Of a stretch of 64,000 nt of DNA, positions 14,990-26,720 are shown piece after piece; positions within the stretch are counted from its first letter, which is position 1; the number at the start of each line of letters is the position of its first letter. The notes beneath the pieces were generated by a model, which was not told where the DNA came from, did not search any database, and saw only the letters and a program-made list of their open reading frames with translations. Source of the stretch: Hirudo medicinalis (lineage: Eukaryota; Annelida; Clitellata; Hirudinida; Hirudinidae); NCBI GenBank assembly GCA_011800805.1, contig MPNW01000183.1, forward strand, positions 40,649 to 104,648, written 5' to 3'. The translations under genes and the position numbers were made by a program.

Positions 14990-16823
14990 TACGTGACCTT
15001 GGTGTCCTCATTGATAGTAAACTTACTTTCAAAGCCTACGTCAACAATATCATTCACAAGGCCTTTATCAGACTATAGGGTCCCGTCCCTATCCCGACAT
15101 TTTGCCCGGCCATAACACGCTGAACTGGGCAAACCGGGCAACCCGTCTTCAGACCGCACGGTCCCCGTCTGTCGGTGCTTGCTGAGTACGCCTTATCCTC
15201 AAATGCTTTCGATCACGAGACAAGAGAATATTGCCCAGAGCTTATTGCACATATGTTCTGCCAATCCTTGAATGTTGTTCCCTTATCTGGAGCCCCAAAG
15301 CAAGCAGCTCATAACAAAGATCGAACGTGTCCAAAGGTTTTTCACAAGGGCCATTCCAGGATTGAGAACTCTACCTTACAGGAGCAGACTTCAGAAACTC
15401 GGACTCAAGATACTCGAAAACCGACGCCTCATCCACGATTTATGCCTCTGTCACAAAATATTACACGAATTCATTCATTGCACCATCCAAAAATGTCCCG
15501 TTTTCATGGTATCTCGCACACGTGGTCATACCCTCCGCCTACGTCAAGAAAAATGTTCCACCACTCACAGGCTCCATCTCCTCACTAATCGTATCGTGAA
15601 ACCCTGGAACTCTCTGCCCCCAGATANNNNNNNNNNNNNNNNNNNNNNNNNNNNNNNNNNNNNNNNNNNNNNNNNNNNNNNNNNNNNNNNNNNNNNNNNN
15701 NNNNNNNNNNNNNNNNNNNNNNNNNNNNNNNNNNNNNNNNNNNNNNNNNNNNNNNNNNNNNNNNNNNNNNNNNNNNNNNNNNNNNNNNNNNNNNNNNNNN
15801 NNNNNNNNNNNNNNNNNNNNNNNNNNNNNNNNNNNNNNNNNNNNNNNNNNNNNNNNNNNNNNNNNNNNNNNNNNNNNNNNNNNNNNNNNNNNNNNNNNNN
15901 NNNNNNNNNNNNNNNNNNNNNNNNNNNNNNNNNNNNNNNNNNNNNNNNNNNNNNNNNNNNNNNNNNNNNNNNNNNNNNNNNNNNNNNNNNNNNNNNNNNN
16001 NNNNNNNNNNNNNNNNNNNNNNNNNNNNNNNNNNNNNNNNNNNNNNNNNNNNNNNNNNNNNNNNNNNNNNNNNNNNNNNNNNNNNNNNNNNNNNNNNNNN
16101 NNNNNNNNNNNNNNNNNNNNNNNNNNNNNNNNNNNNNNNNNNNNNNNNNNNNNNNNNNNNNNNNNNNNNNNNNNNNNNNNNNNNNNNNNNNNNNNNNNNN
16201 NNNNNNNNNNNNNNNNNNNNNNNNNNNNNNNNNNNNNNNNNNNNNNNNNNNNNNNNNNNNNNNNNNNNNNNNNNNNNNNNNNNNNNNNNNNNNNNNNNNN
16301 NNNNNNNNNNNNNNNNNNNNNNNNNNNNNNNNNNNNNNNNNNNNNNNNNNNNNNNNNNNNNNNNNNNNNNNNNNNNNNNNNNNNNNNNNNNNNNNNNNNN
16401 NNNNNNNNNNNNNNNNNNNNNNNNNNNNNNNNNNNNNNNNNNNNNNNNNNNNNNNNNNNNNNNNNNNNNNNNNNNNNNNNNNNNNNNNNNNNNNNNNNNN
16501 NNNNNNNNNNNNNNNNNNNNNNNNNNNNNNNNTGGTCATACCCTCCGCCTACGTCAAGAAAAATGTTCCACCACTCACAGGCTCCATCTCCTCACTAATC
16601 GTATCGTGAAACCCTGGAACTCTCTGCCCCCAGATATTATCAGCTCCACAACCCACAGTAGATTTAAAGCCTGCATTTCCAACACTGATCTAACAAAATA
16701 TCTAACAATTTAATGACTTCAAATTTTTAAAATTTCTATGCACTCTACATCTTTGCATACCTACTCCAATTTGTGTTAGTGGTCACGTGTAATTCTCTTT
16801 TTGGTTGAAATAAATAAATAAAA
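14990..16823 (+). mobile_element. Decayed non-LTR retrotransposon, 3' part of the reverse transcriptase (CR1/L2-like), interrupted by an assembly gap
   Basis: Three pieces in different frames match the C-terminal half of LINE reverse transcriptases: DLGVLIDSKLTFKAYVNNI (stop after FIRL near 15079), then AYCTYVLPILECCSLIWSP (stop near 15309), then VQRFFTRAIPGLRTLPYRSR with LQKLGLKILENRRLIHDL, and the terminal WNSLPP. After the gap the frame ends at ISNTDLTKYLTI. The 3' end TTGAAATAAATAAATAAAAT (about 16805-16823) is a simple-repeat tail typical of CR1/L2-type elements. The catalytic YxDD region and ORF1 are absent. Stops and frame changes mark it as dead. Confidence 0.85.
15627..16532. other. 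Assembly gap of 906 N with identical flanks
   Basis: The 104 bases before the gap (15523-15626) are identical to the 104 bases after it (16533-16636). The two contig ends therefore probably overlap and the gap may be spurious. Reading frames that run through the N are artefacts. Confidence 0.95.
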
Positions 16824-17095
16824 TAGTCTCCCTCGAGCAAGCGAAAATATCATGTCTGGGTCAGTCATCATCATTGGTTAATTGAGATTCCAAAACACAA
16901 GAAGCAGGAACCCACTTAAGCACTTGTCATCATAACAAATTAACTCTCATCCACTAATCTTTCTCCCAACATACTCAAAACTCAAAGAAAAACTTATGAC
17001 ATAATAAGATATTTATTGACATGGTATGTAAGACATGGCAGAGGTAAGTGCAGAGAACAAAAATGCAGACTGAGTAGACATGTTATAGATAATGA

Positions 17096-19547
17096 CTAGA
17101 TACTTTCAAGATTGAGATCATGTCCTTGATTGGCATTATTTGATTCATCGTTGGTCAATGAATTACGAGAGGCTTTTGTTAGTAATCTAGGACCAAGGTT
17201 TGTTATCAATATGGCACCCAATGGTGCTGTAATTAAGATGCTGAGAACTGCTATTGATACAATCTGAAATTAGTACAATGATCACAGTTTAAAGATTGAC
17301 TGATTAAAGAGCAGATCAATATTGTTAAGAACTCTATGTGACTATGTAAGCACAAATATTGTCAAAAAATTGGTCCTGGCTAATAGGTATGTGGCAACTC
17401 AGACTAGATAAAACTGTTTCTGATTGTCACAGTCATTCATACCTTTAATCCATGTTGGAGTTCTTCATCGGAACCATTCCGTTTTCTGACCATATCCAAT
17501 GCAACTCCTCCAATTGCTGCCTGAATATCAATGTAACTATCAGAGCAATTAGAAGATATAGGCTTGAATGTTGCTTTATGTTGTTCGGTCGCAATTACCA
17601 TAATTCAAAACATTGTTAGTTAGTCATTGTTTAAGCCAGTGTTTTTCTTACCTGTACAGTTGCCTTGGGTAACCATGCCATCATTATAAAAATCTTCTCT
17701 TTAATATTGAATTTGTTACCACAAACGACTAGAAAAGTTGTAGCCATTCTGCACACAAGTCCGATGGAAAGCGTGGCTAATCCAATTCCAATGACATTAA
17801 GGTCAAGTTTGGAAAAAGATACCTCAGCACCAATCAATCCAAAAAGAAAAGGTTTGAAAATAGTCCATATAATTTCAAAATTTCTGGACACTGATTCTTT
17901 CTATAAAAACAAAGTTTAAAACATCATAAAATTGTAGTAAATAGTTATAAAGAGCTATGGCAAACAACTTAACCTCATCTTCGTTAAGATAAGTCTCTTT
18001 TCTCCATCTCATCTGTACCACAAATCCCAATAACAAAGCAGCAAATGGTCCAGCACCTCCAAATCCAGCTCTTCCGCTTGCAAATAGTCCAACAAGAGCG
18101 GATAGTAACAACAGAACAAACCTAATTAGCATTCTCTTTTTCTAAAAAATAATATTTTAAATCTCGTCAACTTTTAAATTCGGATACAGGCAATAACAGA
18201 TGTATTTTTGTTATTGTGTGTAACTCTAATAAATTCTGAAATAGAATCACCAACATGCTGGGCATGAGGAAGAAACCACAGCAAGGAACCAAATACCAAT
18301 CCGAACGCTGCTCCCATTGCAATTTCTATTGGCGACTTTAAAGCAATAAATATAATGTTTCCTATTTAATGGACAAAATTAAATAAGTCAACTCATAGGA
18401 ACTCCAACCAAAACCACCTTCAGCAAATGTTATGCCAATAAGAACTCCAAAAACTGAAATGGCTAAAATATCATCAACACTTGATGCAGCAATAACCAGA
18501 GTTGGTATGCCTTTGTCAATTCCATAGCCTTGACTACTCAAATTCAACAAGCAGGGCACAACAACAGCTGGTGAAACAGCTGCCAAAACACTCCTGCATT
18601 TAAATAGTATTATGCATTAATGTCCACTTAGTTGGTAACAATTTAAAATAAACAAATTATTAAATGTTGAAATACTTTAAGTGTCTGGTTTTGTGATGTT
18701 ATAACATATATGTGATGCTTTACATATTAGAAATTTTAACCCTAGTATAAATGCAAAAGTCCATGGCAATCCAAGTAAAAAGTGAGAAACAACTCCAGTA
18801 CAACACAATTCCACAATGCAAGGTGAAAAAGCAAGTCTGAACACAGCACATGAAAGACGCTTCAAAGCTCCAGGATCCAAACCCATTCCAGCTCTAACAA
18901 GTATGATGGCCAAGGCTGTGCTCCTGGATTTTTAAAAAGTAAACAACATGTTGCAAAAACTGTTAATAAGTCAGTATAATTGAAGTCACCTCAGAATTGA
19001 AGACAGATCTTGATCCAAACTTTCTTCAAGTCTTAAAAATCTAACATTTCTTAAAACAATACCAGAAACAATCATTCCTGATAAAAAATGATCCATTTGC
19101 CCCATTACATTCACAAAGAATTTAAGAATTTAAAGAATCTTACCAAAGAGATCAGGTAAACGAATCTTGCTAGCCAATAAACCAAACAAGTAACTTGTAG
19201 AAAAAACGACTATCAATGCAAACAATTTTCCACCAGTAAGACACATTTCACCCGTAACACCCCAACAAAATCCAAATATCACGACCAACAAAAAAGCATT
19301 CGTGACTGCAAGAGCAAAGCTGCCTTTTGGGGGACAAATGTTTCTCAATTTCATGCAACATCTGTTTGTTGTGTCATTGCTTTGATTTATTTCTATGAAC
19401 ATCACATTTACAGCCTGTTTTAAGAATACAAAAAAAGTTAATGTTATCACTATTGTTCTGTCACAAAACCCCTATTCAATAAAAATGTGAAACCGTTTTA
19501 TCAGGGTCATTTTGAGGTAGTAGAGTGTTATTGACTGGGGTTACCAT
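17096..19547 (-). CDS. SLC9B: SLC9B/NHA-type Na+/H+ antiporter, paralogue B
   Basis: Second NHA-family cation/proton antiporter, with the same exon structure as paralogue A. Exons 5' to 3': 19494-19547, 19144-19414, 18990-19077, 18741-18923, 18418-18593, 18255-18361, 17974-18141, 17652-17900, 17443-17520, 17096-17263. Total 1,542 nt, 513 aa. Exons 2 to 9 have the same lengths as in A; exon 1 is two codons shorter and exon 10 two codons longer. Motifs: AAVSPAVVVP, the double aspartate in AASSVDDILAIS (Asp239-Asp240), LFGLIGAEVSF, WLPKATVQAAIG. Exon 8 differs from A at 13 of 83 residues. The C-terminal tails after NLGPRLLTK are unrelated, which suggests different regulation or sorting. Intact frame and splice sites argue that it is functional. 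Confidence 0.94.
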
Positions 19548-19650
19548 TTCCAATTCTTTAGAATAATTTCAATGAACGAAATAGCAATGTACATAAAATA
19601 TCGGCTTGGTTTAGCTTTATACCCTGACAACGCTGTCTTTAACCTGGCTA

Positions 19651-19671
19651 AATAAATAAACCGAGCATTTG
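19651..19671 (-). promoter_or_regulatory. Upstream block shared by both SLC9B paralogues (copy B)
   Basis: AATAAATAAACCGAGCATTTG, about 104 bp upstream of the paralogue B ATG; one base differs from copy A at 9714-9734. The leader immediately before each ATG (ACCATTTCCA on the plus strand) is also conserved. The rest of this 0.5-kb divergent region, shared with MRPL38, is AT-rich and without other visible features. Confidence 0.35.
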
Positions 19672-20079
19672 TGCACCACCGACCTGGACCTGACACCTCC
19701 TAAAACTTTTTAAAATATTTACTTCTATTTTAAAAATGATTATAACAGAATATAGAAAGGTACATCGATTAAACAAAATAACCAAATACAAAATAATATA
19801 CTAAGTAAATAATTTTAGATAAATACTAGTTAAAAATTTAATATGACAATTGTCTACTAAATTATATATGGTTATCAGTAATAACTTATTACAATAACAT
19901 TAAAATTACATTAGAATTTTAATTAAATTTTTTGTTAACTTTTCTTGAAAATATTTTATTGATATGTTACTTTTTATTAAAAATCCATTATTGGTATATT
20001 TTATTATTTAAAATTACGTCCAGATTGGTTTTTAAAATGTTTTGATTTGCTTCATTTTTCACCTTGTCATTCAAAAGGC

Positions 20080-22945
20080 ATGGCCGCTTCGTGCGTAAAT
20101 AAGTCGCTAGCTCTTAGCAGAATTTTTGTTAAGCATAAAGAAATTGTGAAAGCTTCTAAAAGATTTTATACTATTCAACCTCCGGCCTGGCTCGGTGGTA
20201 AGAATGTACTTGATATTCATGGAAAATTCGATTTTCCTGAGCACTCGGATTCTTTCGAGGAAAGGATGCAAAGTAAGGATAGTTTAAACAGTTTTACTAA
20301 AATTATTGATACGAATCGGACTTTTATTTATTTTTTGTTTATTTAGAGCTTGCCGATGAAAAGCTGAAAAACATGAATGGAGATGTTTATGTGCCAAAAG
20401 ACATTGGAGCAAAGATCTCAGTAGAAGGAGATGATTCAATAGAGAAGAAGATACTCCAAGTTTCTGCTGCAAATAGAGTGAACAAGGAATTAGAAAAGGC
20501 ATCACGCACACACTCTTGTTAGTGAGCTAATTCATTAAGAAGTTTGGCATCTAACTCAATTAAAATATTATAGATGAGTTGATTTAACTATTTTTGTAGT
20601 TCTGATTCTTATTTAAATTCTATCGAATTTTTTTATTTCCAAATAATTCATGAAAGGGCATACCTTTCTTAATAGATCTCATGTAGTAGGACTTATTAGT
20701 AATGGACAATATGTAATATGATATTCACAGACGAAATTTGCTTTCATTAATGCTTTTATACCTCAAAAAATTAATTTGGAGTATTTAAAGAACTTTATAT
20801 TTAAGAATATTTTAAGAATATTTACTTTGTAAATTTGCATTATATAATTATAAGATTTTATGGGATTAGTCTTATGGTGACAAAGTTGAACATAACTTTT
20901 GGGGAGTGTGTCTGGAACTATGTTGATTTTCATTATTTTTGTAATTCTTTGTGGGTGAATGAGTTTTTCATTTCTGTTTTGTGTAAATATTGCATTTGGT
21001 TTTAACAAGGTATTTTCATGCCAATTTTACTTTTACAACATCATTTACAAATAATAGTATTAAATTCATGATATGAGTAATGTTAAAAATACAATTTATA
21101 TTAATAACTTACATTACATCTTTTATATGATTAATACTTCCTTGGTTCATTCACAAATGTCATGATGATGAATCTGCTCTTCAGTAATTGTGCCACTGGA
21201 CGAGGTCAAAAGGGATTGGATGATAGAAAATGGGGCTGAACAAATCAAATTGATGGCAGAACATTGTGGCATTTACAAGGATCTTTTTGGCGGCGACTAT
21301 TTTTACCCGACCGTCAACATGGGTATTTACTATGATTATGATAAAGATTTTCTGACACCTGTTTGTCGAGGCAACATCATCAGCCCATCAGAGGTTAGTG
21401 GTTTATCTGAGGGTTTTTGTTTACATAAAAGATTGGAATAGGTTTGTTGTAAGTACTGCTGCAAGAAATGAATGCATATGTAAACTAACTGTACTGATGT
21501 CTTCTTGATACTTAGTTAATTGAGTAATTAGTTTATTAATATAATTAATTTAGGCCATAAAACCTCCATTGGTTGAGATAGACAGTCAATCTGATGAACT
21601 TTGGACTCTGCTCATGGTTAATCCTGATGAGAATCTGACCAACCAGGAAGATGAATACATCCACTGGCTTGTGTGAGTTGAATCATTTAAGTGGAGCTCT
21701 TCTAATTGGTTGTTGAACCACTTGCCATTTAATTAACTTAAAATCCAGCATTGCTTATTATTAACACGGATATTCAATCATGTGAATATCCAAGTCAAGC
21801 TGACTTTGACTCTCTGGACTCTGTTAAAATATTTGCCTTCCAAGATGTATTCCTTGTAGCTGCTATTCTATTTAAATCATTTTCACCAGGGCAAACATAC
21901 CAGGTGGTGATATTTCTAAAGGGGAGGTTCTTGTGGACTACTTCCAGCCAATTCCAGCAAATGGTACGGGTTACCATCGAAATGTGTTCGTCCTCTTCCA
22001 GCAGAAGAAGGGAAAAATGAATTATGAGGACATAAAGAGGATCAAGGGTGATGTGAGGTATGCAGGGGTGTTTTGGACTTCAGCACAAGTGAATTTTTAA
22101 TTAGTATTTGTCACTTAAATTGATGGTTGATGAGTTTAATAACATTAAACCAAGAATTTGTTAATGTTAGCACAACAAGTTGCTTTCCCTTTATAGACTG
22201 GATGACAGAAATTTCAAGACTCAGACATTTTTCAAGAACCATGAGGCAGAGTTGGTACCGAGAAGTATTGCCTTTTTCCAGAGTCAATGGGATGAAAGTG
22301 TCAGAAACTATTTCAGGACAGTCCTTAGTAAGAAATTCCATTGAGATCTCCCTATGCTGATGTTGTTGTTACATTAACTTAATAATATGAATAATTTCAT
22401 ACATCATTTTGCAGCCATGGTGCATTTTTGCATAAAAACAGTCAAGAATTTAATCACACTAAAATCTTGAGACAAAATAAGAACGTGTGACAGATATTAA
22501 TTAACTAATGAATAAATTAACGTGGTTTAAAGGTATGGCCGAACCTTCGTTTGAATACGATCATCCAACTGCCTACCATCCTCCTCCTCAGAAATACCCC
22601 CACAAACAACCGTTCAATCTGTAAGTTGTTTGGTTTCTATTATTCATCTTCAAAACATCTTCTAGAAGGACATCCTATTGCTTCAATAGCTGCTTGATTG
22701 TTCCAAAGAGTGAAGATTTAATTTTCCTGTTCTTTTTCAGATACTTTGATAGGTACAGGGATAGAAAGGACATTGATGAGGAGGTGTTGAGGCAAAAGCT
22801 AAAGGAAACCTCAGCATTTGAGCAAAGGAAGCCTGAATTCAAATATACAATGTATCATGTTATTAAGAAGCACAAACCTTCTTGGTTGGTGCAGAAAGAG
22901 CAGCTTATGCTGAGGAGAGTTGAACAATACAAAAATCTTGACTAA
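20080..22945 (+). CDS. MRPL38: Mitochondrial large-subunit ribosomal protein mL38
   Basis: Component of the mitochondrial 39S subunit containing a PEBP-like fold. Exons: 20080-20272, 20347-20517, 21185-21393, 21554-21672, 21890-22057, 22197-22327, 22533-22620, 22741-22945. Total 1,284 nt, 427 aa, against 380 aa in human. The N-terminus is basic and serine-rich (a mitochondrial presequence), followed by RFYTIQPPAWLGG. The PEBP-like core shows LTPVCRGNIISPSE, DELWTLLMVNPDE, YIHWLVANIPGG, YFQPIPANGTGYHR and FFQSQWDESV. The C-terminus has YPHKQPFNLYFDRYRDRKD, as in other mL38. An upstream in-frame ATG at 20047 is possible, but the ATG at 20080 gives the better presequence. A poly(A) signal is at 22978. 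Confidence 0.94.
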
Positions 22946-23711
22946 TGTATGAAGAGGTTTCATATAGAATTGATTGAATAAATTTTTATTTGGTCTCGAG
23001 ACTTTTGGCAACATTTATCTTTCATGGACTTGGTTTTGAAGGTTTGATCAATTAGTTGATAAGATCAAACCACATTCTGTAATATGATAATTCCTTGCAA
23101 CAATTCCTAAGAATACTTCTCAAGCAACAACCTTAAGCCTTGTTGGATCTAGTTAAGCCATGTGTGGCCCATTCATTCCTTACAATCTGGGCTACTCTTA
23201 CTTTAGTTGGTGAGATGTTGATCATTTAAGACATTTAACTATATCTAATTCCTAATATCTGTGTTGCATTGCCAAACCCATAATTCATCTTAACTTTCCT
23301 TTCGGACTGGGACTTTTGTCAAAGGGCGTTTGTAATTTAGTCTGCGTTTCTAGTCTTCCTACTTTTATCAGGACATTGTTGGATAAAACATGTTTTGCAA
23401 GTAGGTAATCAACTATCTTGCATCGAAATCCGCCGATTATTAGTATCAGATGTCTCCTCTAAATTGCGTTTAAGTGTGATTTCTTGGGTGTACCTCAGGG
23501 AAGATTAACATGTGCGATTAACTGCAACGATGATGATTCCGAGTTTGATTTTGGTGGCGTATACTGTCCGCAATTTATGCAATAGCCTGGATTTTACGTG
23601 CACACTGGTCCCGCAAAGATATTGAAATTGAGCAAATTTATAATCATAATTTAACCAACAAGATAAATGCAGCGTTTAAATTTTTATAAGTTTATATATA
23701 TTTTAAAGTTA
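22946..23711. other. Intergenic DNA, MRPL38 to MRPL14
   Basis: About 0.77 kb. Apart from the MRPL38 poly(A) signal at 22978-22983 I see no gene, repeat or RNA. The last part presumably carries MRPL14 promoter elements. Confidence 0.5.
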
Positions 23712-23870
23712 TTATGAATCAATAATGTTGAAACAATGTCTAAATTCTCCTTGTTGACAACCTTGTATTCTTTGAGCGAAAATTTGTAAAAGTTTCATCG
23801 GTGTGATGTCTGGTCTGTTCTTCAATGCTGTTCGTACTTTCAGGTGAGCACCTCTAATCAATCTTGACAT
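23712..23870 (-). CDS. Hypothetical short protein, head-to-head with MRPL14
   Basis: A 52-codon frame whose ATG (23868-23870) overlaps the MRPL14 ATG on the other strand in the tetranucleotide CATG. It begins MSRLIRGAHLKVRTALK and ends FRHCFNIIDS. Composition is protein-like, but I recognise no family. It could equally be a chance frame in the MRPL14 5' region. Confidence 0.15.
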   Translation of the reverse strand: MSRLIRGAHLKVRTALKNRPDITPMKLLQIFAQRIQGCQQGEFRHCFNIIDS

Positions 23871-24387
23871 GACGATGAATTTAGCAAGAATTTGCTTAAA
23901 TTTTCGCAGCACGTCTTCAGTTCTATGTGAAGTTCGATTGCTTACGAGGCTTCGAGTTGTTGACAATAGCAGGATAGGAAGAGCTGCCGAACTAGCTGGA
24001 AAACCAGGCAGAATTATTCATGTCTACAACAAGAAGGCAGTCGGAAAACTTGGAGACAGGGTTAAGATAAAACTATTACCTTTTCTCTTGCATTAAATCA
24101 ATGCCCATGTTGCTTTGCCTAGATTGCCCTAGTGCAGTACTATAATTGGTCTGTTTAATGTTAAGGTTTTGATAGCCATTCAAGGCCAGAAGAAAAAGGG
24201 TATCCTTGTAGGACTAAGACAGGTACAAAAGCGCATGGTTCCTCGATTTGATAGCAACAACGTGGTCCTCATGGAGGATGAAACAACTCCGACCGGCACC
24301 AGGATAAGGGTTCCAATCCCCTCTTGTCTCAGAGGAAAGGGTCCAAATTTTACAAAACTGCTTTCATGTGCCACAAAATTCTTTTAA
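23869..24387 (+). CDS. MRPL14: Mitochondrial large-subunit ribosomal protein uL14m
   Basis: Mitochondrial uL14, which sits at the subunit interface of the 39S particle. Exons: 23869-24060 and 24166-24387; 137 aa, against 145 aa in human. A short Arg-containing presequence (MTMNLARICLNF) precedes the uL14 core: TRLRVVDNSRIG, RIIHVYNKKAVGKLGDR, then AIQGQKKKGILVG, RFDSNNVVLMED, PTGTRIRVPIPSCLR. The single intron is phase 0. Poly(A) signal AATAAA is at 24401-24406. It follows MRPL38 on the same strand after 923 bp, and its 3' end converges on CRLS1 with only 94 bp between stop codons. Confidence 0.95.
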
Positions 24388-24481
24388 ATTTTCAAACATG
24401 AATAAAAATGAAAGTTTATTGTTTCAGGCTAAATTACATATATCAATAATGGTTAAAAAATAAGTCTTGAGTAAGATAAAA

Positions 24482-26720
24482 TCATGGATGTTTTTTGGTG
24501 TAATTCTTTGAAACATATTTAATTGTGTCCTTTGCAAAAATGTATCCAATGCCTGATGTGACTGTAGTAAGTGCCGTGAGATACCTGAAATAGTTATTAA
24601 TAAAATAATTATCAATAATTGAATTGAATCATTTTGTATGAATTCAAAAGATTTTAGAGCCATTTTTAAGGTCAGCTTTTACAGAAAATCAATTTTCTAA
24701 ATGTGGAGAGAACTGATGGCAAACAAAATGAATTTGTATAAATATTAACTACTTGTCGAACTCAATGTTTATTGGACGTTAGTTGGATCGGCCACAAAAC
24801 ACCAAGCAGTCCATGATTAAACTTGCAAAAACTCACCAGAGAGCATGGACCAACTGGTGGTCAACAAATCCAAATACTGGAGAGGCGAGTGTTACGGCCA
24901 CCAAGGACAGCTGAACAACCGTGTTGAACTGGAAAATGTTTATGATCACATAAGGAAGTTCCATTTGTTTCCAAACACACTTTATATAACTCATAGTAGG
25001 AATAGGTTTTTCAGTCTAACATAGTTCATTCACAAAGTAGTTACCATCAAATTTTCACCCTGTGGTATAATATAATTTTATTATATTTTATTAAACAATT
25101 GTACAATAATGTCTAATAGAACAATATAATGCAGGTTAGGAGTTGAACTCCTGCATGGGAGTGCCCTCGGATAGGGTGCGACGTAGAAGGTCGGGCAATT
25201 AGAAAGTGCCCTCACATCCTATTATTTTACATGAGGCATAAGATCGGCTAAATGTAATGCAAATTCTCTGAGCTCACCTTGCTAGAAAGAGTTGGTTGAA
25301 GCTTCACAGTGTGATTTGTAGGATCAAAGAACTCTCTTAAATTTCTCTGTTGGACAAATGTGTTTGACATCACTATCACTATTAACGTGAAATGATCGGA
25401 TTTATGGCAACATGAGACGTTATTATTGATGATCCGAAAAATTCTTGTCGATGCATTATTAATTAGACTGTTAATGAATTCAATCCATGAACCCTAATTT
25501 ATCTTCTGATTCTCTAAAAGAATGCTTCTAGTGCTTCCATAGAAATTTATCTGGGAATTGTTTTTTGATTTCTTAGTGTTAAAACAACTGAAGTCTGACT
25601 TACTGGTCTCGGGTCAAGAGTCGAATATCGCACGTAGGAAGCTGCAGACACGAGAAGGGCATCTCTCACCAGCACCAGACCCAACAAATAAACTGAAACC
25701 CATTGTAATTATATTTTGGCAAGATAATTATTTCCATGCCAGTGCAAGAATGGAGATGATGACTAATAATAGTAAGTATATAAAAATAGTAAATGTAATG
25801 TATTGACTGTAAATCCACTATCAATTTCTCACCTGGAATCAAGTCAGAATAAGTGAGTGTGACAAACAGTGTGCTAATGAGCAATTTGTCTGCAAGTGGG
25901 TCTAAAAAGCTGCCCAAAGAAGAGGTTTGACTTTTGAAGCTTCGAGCTATCAGCCCATCAAGCTGAAGGCACAATTTGATTGTAATAAATGATGACATCA
26001 TGACTTTTTATTGATTGTTAAACTGCATTTTAATATATTTTACAAATCACAAGGTCATGCTTAGAAACCAACAAGATCAGTGAATCCTGCGACCACAAAG
26101 AGGGACAAGGCAGTCGAATAAGAGTTTTGTGCCACCAGGTACCCGAGATATGGTGTCAGCAATATTCTCGAAACTGTCAGAACATTGGGAATTGTGAGGA
26201 CCTTTGACTGTATCTTCAATGGTATTTATCATTAGAATAATTAATCTCTGGCTTTAAATGACAAATTTTCAGGAACTGCTTTTTAAATTTTCTAGAAATA
26301 TGTAATTCCTGCCAGATGGTGAAACATATGAACTTTAAATTTTTTAAATAATAATTTTTTTAATCATAATATGTCAATCATTAAAAAATTGTAACGTTTT
26401 AAAATAAACATTTGTTTTAATGTGATGCAATCTCATCTTACCAGGTAGTTCAAAATCCCCTTATTCGTGGAGTTTTCATTACTCTCTTTTGGATTTGACC
26501 TTTGTGAGGTTAAATGATACCTCGTAAGCATATTATGCGGCTGATTGGTTTTTAACAGAGTGTTTCGAAAGCATTCGTTATCGCGGTGTTTGATGTGAAG
26601 AACAGCTACGCATCTTGCACAATTTCTCAACGAACTTTTACAAACTGCGGCTTTTAATAAGACAGTCAAATGCTTCTTCCCCGGTATGTTAAGCACTGCT
26701 CGAGCTACTGAATAACTCAT
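24482..26720 (-). CDS. CRLS1: Cardiolipin synthase (CDP-alcohol phosphatidyltransferase)
   Basis: Inner mitochondrial membrane enzyme that joins CDP-diacylglycerol to phosphatidylglycerol to form cardiolipin. Exons 5' to 3': 26442-26720, 26073-26213, 25833-25962, 25604-25692, 25278-25346, 24837-24928, 24482-24584. Total 903 nt, 300 aa, against 301 aa in human. The first 93 residues are a divergent, basic mitochondrial targeting region. The catalytic CDP-alcohol motif D-x2-D-G-x2-A-R-x9-G-x3-D-x3-D is complete: Asp139, Asp142, Gly143, Ala146, Arg147, Gly157, Asp161, Asp165. Later helices include [19 protein letters not shown] and the conserved YVRYSTL, and [15 protein letters not shown]. Minus-strand AATAAA is at 24415-24420, inside the MRPL14 3' end, so the two 3'UTRs overlap. 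Confidence 0.95.
25131..25205. repeat. SINE-like fragment in a CRLS1 intron
   Basis: A GC-richer patch containing GGAGTTGAACTCCTGCATGG and GTGCCCTCGGATAGGG. The second part resembles GCGCCCTCGGGTAAGGG in the NEK intron at 29026-29042. The first looks like a B-box (GGTTCRANTCC type). This suggests copies of a tRNA-derived SINE family. Confidence 0.4.

Noticed and set aside
15272..16609. 445-aa open frame through the N gap
   Set aside because: The N region is translated as open. Only the LINE reverse transcriptase part before the gap is real sequence.
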